The notes under the pieces were generated by a model. The model did no database searches. It was not told the origin of the DNA and saw only the letters and a program-made list of their open reading frames with translations. Position numbers and translations under genes: made by a program. Shown in pieces: positions 6,149 through 8,874 of a stretch of 8,874 bases of DNA. Numbering within the stretch: the stretch's first letter is position 1; each line of letters opens with the position of its first letter. The DNA comes from an uncultured Megasphaera sp. (GTDB lineage Bacteria > Bacillota > Negativicutes > Veillonellales > Megasphaeraceae), in the NCBI GenBank assembly GCA_902464195.1, contig CABQJB010000080.1, positions 1 through 8,874 of the forward strand, in the 5' to 3' direction.

Positions 6149-7060
6149 ATGGATTTTCATCATCTTAAATACTTTGTCGAAGTAGCCGACAAGAAATCAT
6201 TCAGCAAAGCCGCGCGGACGCTGCACATTTCCCAGTCCGCCATCAGCCGCACCATCAAGGCCCTGGAAGAAGAACTGGGCGTCGTCCTCTTCATGCGCAA
6301 CGCCAAAGCCGTCGAACTCACCGATGCCGGTACGATTTTCCTCTCCCACGCCAAGCGCGTCGTCTTCATGTTCGAACACTTGAAGACGGACTTTGAAAAC
6401 GAATTCAAGCTGGAACAAGGGACGGTCCTCATCGGCCTGCCGCCGATTACGGGTGCACCGATTTTCGCCAACCTTCTGGGCGCCTTCAAGCAGGAATACC
6501 CGCAGATTGAGCTGGACCTCTACGAACACGGCTCGAAAAAAGTCGAAATCAGCGTCCAGGAAGGTCTCATCGACTTGGGCATCGTCTGCACGCAGCCGAA
6601 GGAAAAGGACTTTGAATCGTTTTTCCTGACTCAGGACCCGATGAACGTCATCATCCACCGGGACAACATCCTGTCCAAGGAAAAGACGATCCCCCTCAAG
6701 AAGCTGGCCAATGAATCGCTGGTCCTCTACCGCGACGATTTCAACCTGCACGACGAAATCATCCAGCACTGTAAGAAAATCGGTTTCCAGCCGAAGATCG
6801 TCTTTGAAACGAGCCAGCGGGACCTCATGATCCAGACCGTCGTCGCCAACCTGGGCGTCGCCCTCCTGCCGAGCCGTCTCTGCCCGACAAAGGAAACGAA
6901 TCCCCGCGTATCGGAATCGGTCGTCGTCCGTCCCCTGGTAGAACCGGAAATCATGCACGTCCTCTATGTCATCTGGAAACGGGGCCACTACCTCTCCCAT
7001 GCCGCCCAGTTGTGGCTCGACTTCGTCCGCAATAAGGCCCGCGTCATTTCCAACTTATAA
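6149..7060 (+). CDS. LysR-type transcriptional regulator, CidR/YwbI-like
   Basis: The protein has 303 residues, the usual LysR length. Residues 1-60 form the winged helix-turn-helix (SFSKAARTLHISQSAISRTIKALEEELG region, 17-44), followed by a linker helix and an effector-binding domain at about 90-295. The start at 6149 follows GGAGG with a 7-base spacer; the frame could begin at 6122 but the ribosome site and family N-terminus decide. The pattern of the second half (LYRDDFNLHDEIIQHCKKIGF at 193-203 and beyond, GVALLPSRL at 226-234, VIWKRGHYLSHAAQLWLDFV at 264-283) reminds me of CidR/YwbI, which control overflow-metabolism genes in response to acetate. This comes from memory, not from a search. 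The gene is divergent from PFOR across a 491-base region rich in dyads and is followed immediately by a small membrane protein gene. Its target and ligand are not known. Confidence 0.92.
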   Translation: MDFHHLKYFVEVADKKSFSKAARTLHISQSAISRTIKALEEELGVVLFMRNAKAVELTDAGTIFLSHAKRVVFMFEHLKTDFENEFKLEQGTVLIGLPPITGAPIFANLLGAFKQEYPQIELDLYEHGSKKVEISVQEGLIDLGIVCTQPKEKDFESFFLTQDPMNVIIHRDNILSKEKTIPLKKLANESLVLYRDDFNLHDEIIQHCKKIGFQPKIVFETSQRDLMIQTVVANLGVALLPSRLCPTKETNPRVSESVVVRPLVEPEIMHVLYVIWKRGHYLSHAAQLWLDFVRNKARVISNL

Positions 7061-7065
7061 GGCTT

Positions 7066-7455
7066 ATGGACAGACACAAGTTCTCCCCTGACCTGACGGG
7101 GATCCGCCAAAAGGAGCAGCACGGCCGGGCGGCCCTCACCCGCCTGCGCCGCCGCTTCTGCCAGGCCTGGCACGGCCTTCCCAAGGCTCAGAAATGCGTC
7201 GTCATCGTCGCCCTGCTGGAGTTCTTCTGGATCGCCGCCTTGCAATTCCAGGTCTATGAGCTGGCAGATACCGTATCCACCCAGCGCGTCCGCATCGCAC
7301 AGCTGGAAAAGCAGGCCAAGAAACAAAATAATATGTTATATTCCGCCTCGCAGACACTGGACGATATCGAAAAGAAATGGCATCGCCTCAATTTCCGCGT
7401 CCTCGAAAACACCTGGCGCATCGAAGAACCGGAAAAAGACCCGGACGCTCTATAG
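7066..7455 (+). CDS. Small single-helix membrane protein with coiled coil, unknown function
   Basis: I do not recognise this 129-residue protein. A basic, presumably cytoplasmic N-terminus (RLRRRF near 26-31) precedes one hydrophobic helix at about 43-60 (VVIVALLEFFWIAALQF). A charged segment of about 65-105 with spaced hydrophobic residues follows (RVRIAQLEKQAKKQNN), which looks like a coiled coil, then an acidic tail. This N-in, coil-out layout resembles FtsL/DivIC-type division proteins in shape only; no sequence signature supports that name. It starts 5 bases after the LysR stop. The only ribosome site is a weak AAGG overlapping that stop codon, which suggests translational coupling. Base composition and codon use match the LysR gene, and the frame ends properly before the repeat and terminator, so I regard it as real. 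Confidence 0.7.
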   Translation: MDRHKFSPDLTGIRQKEQHGRAALTRLRRRFCQAWHGLPKAQKCVVIVALLEFFWIAALQFQVYELADTVSTQRVRIAQLEKQAKKQNNMLYSASQTLDDIEKKWHRLNFRVLENTWRIEEPEKDPDAL

Positions 7456-7460
7456 TTCGG

Positions 7461-7528
7461 AGTTTGCAGTTTGTAGCCGGTGGTTTTAATTTTTCAGCCA
7501 TTCACTACAAACTAAAAACTTAAAACTC
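7461..7528. repeat. Dispersed intergenic repeat, copy 3 (shorter)
   Basis: The left end AGTTTGCAGTTTGTAG (7461-7476) is identical over 16 bases to the left end of the copy at 1979. The middle has GGTTTTAATTTTT, and the right end is CACTACAAACTAAAAACT followed by a degenerate repeat of the same motif. It starts 6 bases after the small membrane protein gene and runs up to the next terminator. Confidence 0.65.
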
Positions 7529-7586
7529 AAAAAAATAGGCTGTCACATTAATGCATGTTTCGCTTAGTGTGACAGCCTATTTTTTT
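7529..7586. terminator. Bidirectional terminator between convergent operons
   Basis: ATAGGCTGTCACA (7535-7547) pairs perfectly with TGTGACAGCCTAT (7568-7580). A-runs and T-runs extend the stem to about 19 bp (7529-7547 with 7568-7586). The loop is 20 bases, long for a terminator, and contains ATGCAT. It serves both the LysR unit from the left and the acetate kinase/HAD unit from the right. Confidence 0.9.
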
Positions 7587-7595
7587 ACGATTGTC

Positions 7596-8282
7596 TTAAT
7601 TTTCGATGATTTTCAGGAAGGCTTCTGGTTCCGGCAGGGACCGCAGTATCTTCCAAGGCGCGCACTGGGCCAGTTCCTCGTAGGAATAGCGGCCTGTGGC
7701 TACGCTGATGGTGCGGGCGCCGATGGCTTTGCCGCACTGGATGTCGTAAGGCGTGTCGCCGATGACGTAAGCCATCTCGATGGCATCACCCCAGGCATCC
7801 TTGGCGATGGCCAGGGCGTTGCGGGCCAGATCATCGCGATAGTAATAATTGAAGGCGAAGCCCGAGTGAGGAAAGTCGAAATACTGGGACAGGCCAAAGA
7901 CGTCCATCTTCATGCGGGCGCCGATGGCGCTGTTGCCGGTCAGGAGGAGCTGCCTGTAATCCTTTCGCTGCTGGAAGAAAGCCAGGTTCTCTTCTACATG
8001 AGGCAGGACAACGCCTTCTTCAGCCTTGCGCTTCAGCCATTTCAGGAGCTTCTTTTCATAGCCCCGGCAAAAGGCATGGACTTCATCGTCTGTCGGCATG
8101 ACGCCTGTCGCTTTATACAAGAGCTGCTGGCAGATGAAATTATCCGTCCGGCCGCCGGCGGCGATCTTCGGCACGGGCACGTCAGCGCCCTTGAGGTCGT
8201 GGAAGACTTCTTCAATGGCATATAAGCCGGCCCGGCCCGTATTCAATAAGGTTCCGTCAATGTCCCAGTATAGTAATTTCAC
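7596..8282 (-). CDS. HAD-superfamily phosphatase, phosphoglycolate-phosphatase-like
   Basis: The protein has 228 residues, typical for Gph/PGMB-type HAD hydrolases. Motif I is DIDGT (7-11), with Asp7 the expected nucleophile and Asp9 the acid/base. A helical cap (C1 type) fills about 16-90. Motif II is LTGN (114-117), and motif IV is IGDTPYD (174-180) with Asp176 and Asp180 for Mg2+. It should hydrolyse a small phosphorylated metabolite in the cytosol; the substrate is not certain. I place the start at a GTG at 8282, because GGAG lies 8 bases upstream and the protein then begins MKLLYWDIDGT. An earlier GTG at 8306 would add eight residues but lacks a ribosome site. It lies 36 bases after acetate kinase with no terminator between them, so the two are probably co-transcribed. 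Confidence 0.88.
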   Translation of the reverse strand: MKLLYWDIDGTLLNTGRAGLYAIEEVFHDLKGADVPVPKIAAGGRTDNFICQQLLYKATGVMPTDDEVHAFCRGYEKKLLKWLKRKAEEGVVLPHVEENLAFFQQRKDYRQLLLTGNSAIGARMKMDVFGLSQYFDFPHSGFAFNYYYRDDLARNALAIAKDAWGDAIEMAYVIGDTPYDIQCGKAIGARTISVATGRYSYEELAQCAPWKILRSLPEPEAFLKIIEN

Positions 8283-8318
8283 AGTATTCACTCCATCTTC
8301 GGGCACGCACTTTGGTCA

Positions 8319-8874
8319 TTACTGTTTGGATACGATTTCCTTCGTATCGCGGGCGATCATGATTTCTTCGTTCGTCGGGATGACGTACATCTTGACCGTC
8401 GAATCATCCGTGCTGATGAGGGCATCTTTGCCGCGGACGTTGTTGCGCTGCGGGTCGAGTTTTGCACCGAGGTATTCCAGGCCTTCAGCAATGGCTGCAC
8501 GGTCTTCGATGCCGTTTTCGCCGACGCCAGCCGTAAAGGTGATGACGTCTACGCCGCCCATAGCAGCTGCGAAAGCGCCGATTTCCTTGCGGACCTGATA
8601 ATGGAACATGTCGAGAGCGAGCTGAGCGCGTTCGTTGCCTTCAGCAGCAGCCTGGCCGAGGTCGCGGAAGTCGCTGGAAACGCCGGAAATGCCGAGGACG
8701 CCGGATTTCTTATTCATGAGCGTATCCATTTCTTTCGTCGAAAGGTTGTGGTTGTCCATGACGTTGAGGACGATAGCCGGGTCGATATCGCCGCAGCGGG
8801 TGCCCATGAGGACGCCGGCGAGCGGTGTGAAGCCCATAGTCGTGTCGACGCATTTGCCATATTTGATGGCAGCC
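8319..8874 (-). CDS. ackA: Acetate kinase, C-terminal part (gene runs off the window)
   Basis: The visible 184 residues are the C-terminal half of a protein of about 400. They open AAIKYGKCVDTTMGFTPLAG, then GTRCGDIDPAI (the GTR arginine matches the catalytic Arg241 region of the Methanosarcina enzyme), FTAGVGEN (adenosine-binding loop), and VIPTNEEIMIARDT, whose Glu matches the Mg2+-binding Glu384. The enzyme makes acetate and ATP from acetyl phosphate and ADP. Cys replaces the Ser of the GTRSGD form common in E. coli-type enzymes, which is unlikely to matter. The start codon and the N-terminal catalytic residues lie beyond 8874. With PFOR in the same window it completes the pyruvate-to-acetate route except for phosphotransacetylase, which could lie upstream of ackA outside the window. 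Confidence 0.96.
   Translation of the reverse strand, partial: AAIKYGKCVDTTMGFTPLAGVLMGTRCGDIDPAIVLNVMDNHNLSTKEMDTLMNKKSGVLGISGVSSDFRDLGQAAAEGNERAQLALDMFHYQVRKEIGAFAAAMGGVDVITFTAGVGENGIEDRAAIAEGLEYLGAKLDPQRNNVRGKDALISTDDSTVKMYVIPTNEEIMIARDTKEIVSKQ

Noticed and set aside
6197..7000. Minus-strand 267-codon frame opposite the LysR gene
   Set aside because: It is a shadow frame created by codon bias. The plus strand has a complete LysR protein with a good ribosome site.
7551..8225. Plus-strand 224-codon frame opposite the HAD phosphatase
   Set aside because: It begins inside the terminator loop and lies antisense to a clear HAD protein with all motifs.

Overview
The window looks like chromosomal DNA from an anaerobic, Gram-negative-type Firmicute of the Negativicutes, most like Megasphaera. 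This is an inference from moderate GC coding sequence with strong codon bias, a single-chain pyruvate:ferredoxin oxidoreductase, acetate kinase and a CidR/YwbI-like LysR regulator. No rRNA, tRNA, CRISPR array, transposase or phage gene was seen.

Layout from left to right: (1) 1-242 is non-coding and holds part of a dispersed repeat, a plus-strand terminator hairpin and a pair of inverted REP-like palindromes. (2) 243-1862 (minus) encodes an unusual fusion of a ten-helix DMT/EamA transporter with a cytidylate-kinase-like domain, driven by a near-consensus promoter. (3) 1936-2110 holds two terminator hairpins with a second copy of the dispersed repeat between them. (4) 2142-5657 (minus) is the complete PFOR gene. 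(5) 5658-6148 is a 491-base divergent intergenic region. It has several dyads, a TATAAT box centred in a perfect 11-bp inverted repeat, a GC-rich island that would lie in the PFOR leader, and the LysR promoter. (6) 6149-7060 (plus) is a LysR-type regulator, followed after 5 bases by a small single-helix membrane protein with a predicted coiled coil (7066-7455). (7) 7461-7586 holds a third repeat copy and a bidirectional terminator. (8) 7596-8282 (minus) is a HAD-family phosphatase, downstream of acetate kinase (8319 to beyond 8874, minus, N-terminal half outside the window).

PFOR and acetate kinase are two steps of one route: pyruvate to acetyl-CoA, then (through phosphotransacetylase, not seen here) acetyl phosphate to acetate and ATP. 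The LysR protein is divergent from PFOR, and from memory its closest relatives are regulators that respond to acetate or overflow metabolism. Control of PFOR by this protein is plausible but not shown.

The least expected items are the transporter-kinase fusion, the repeat family built from AAACTACAAACT half-sites that sits beside terminators in all three inter-operon gaps, the REPIN-like doublet, and the operator-like dyad over a candidate PFOR promoter. Nothing in the window amounts to a complete new system. The rest is ordinary core metabolism.
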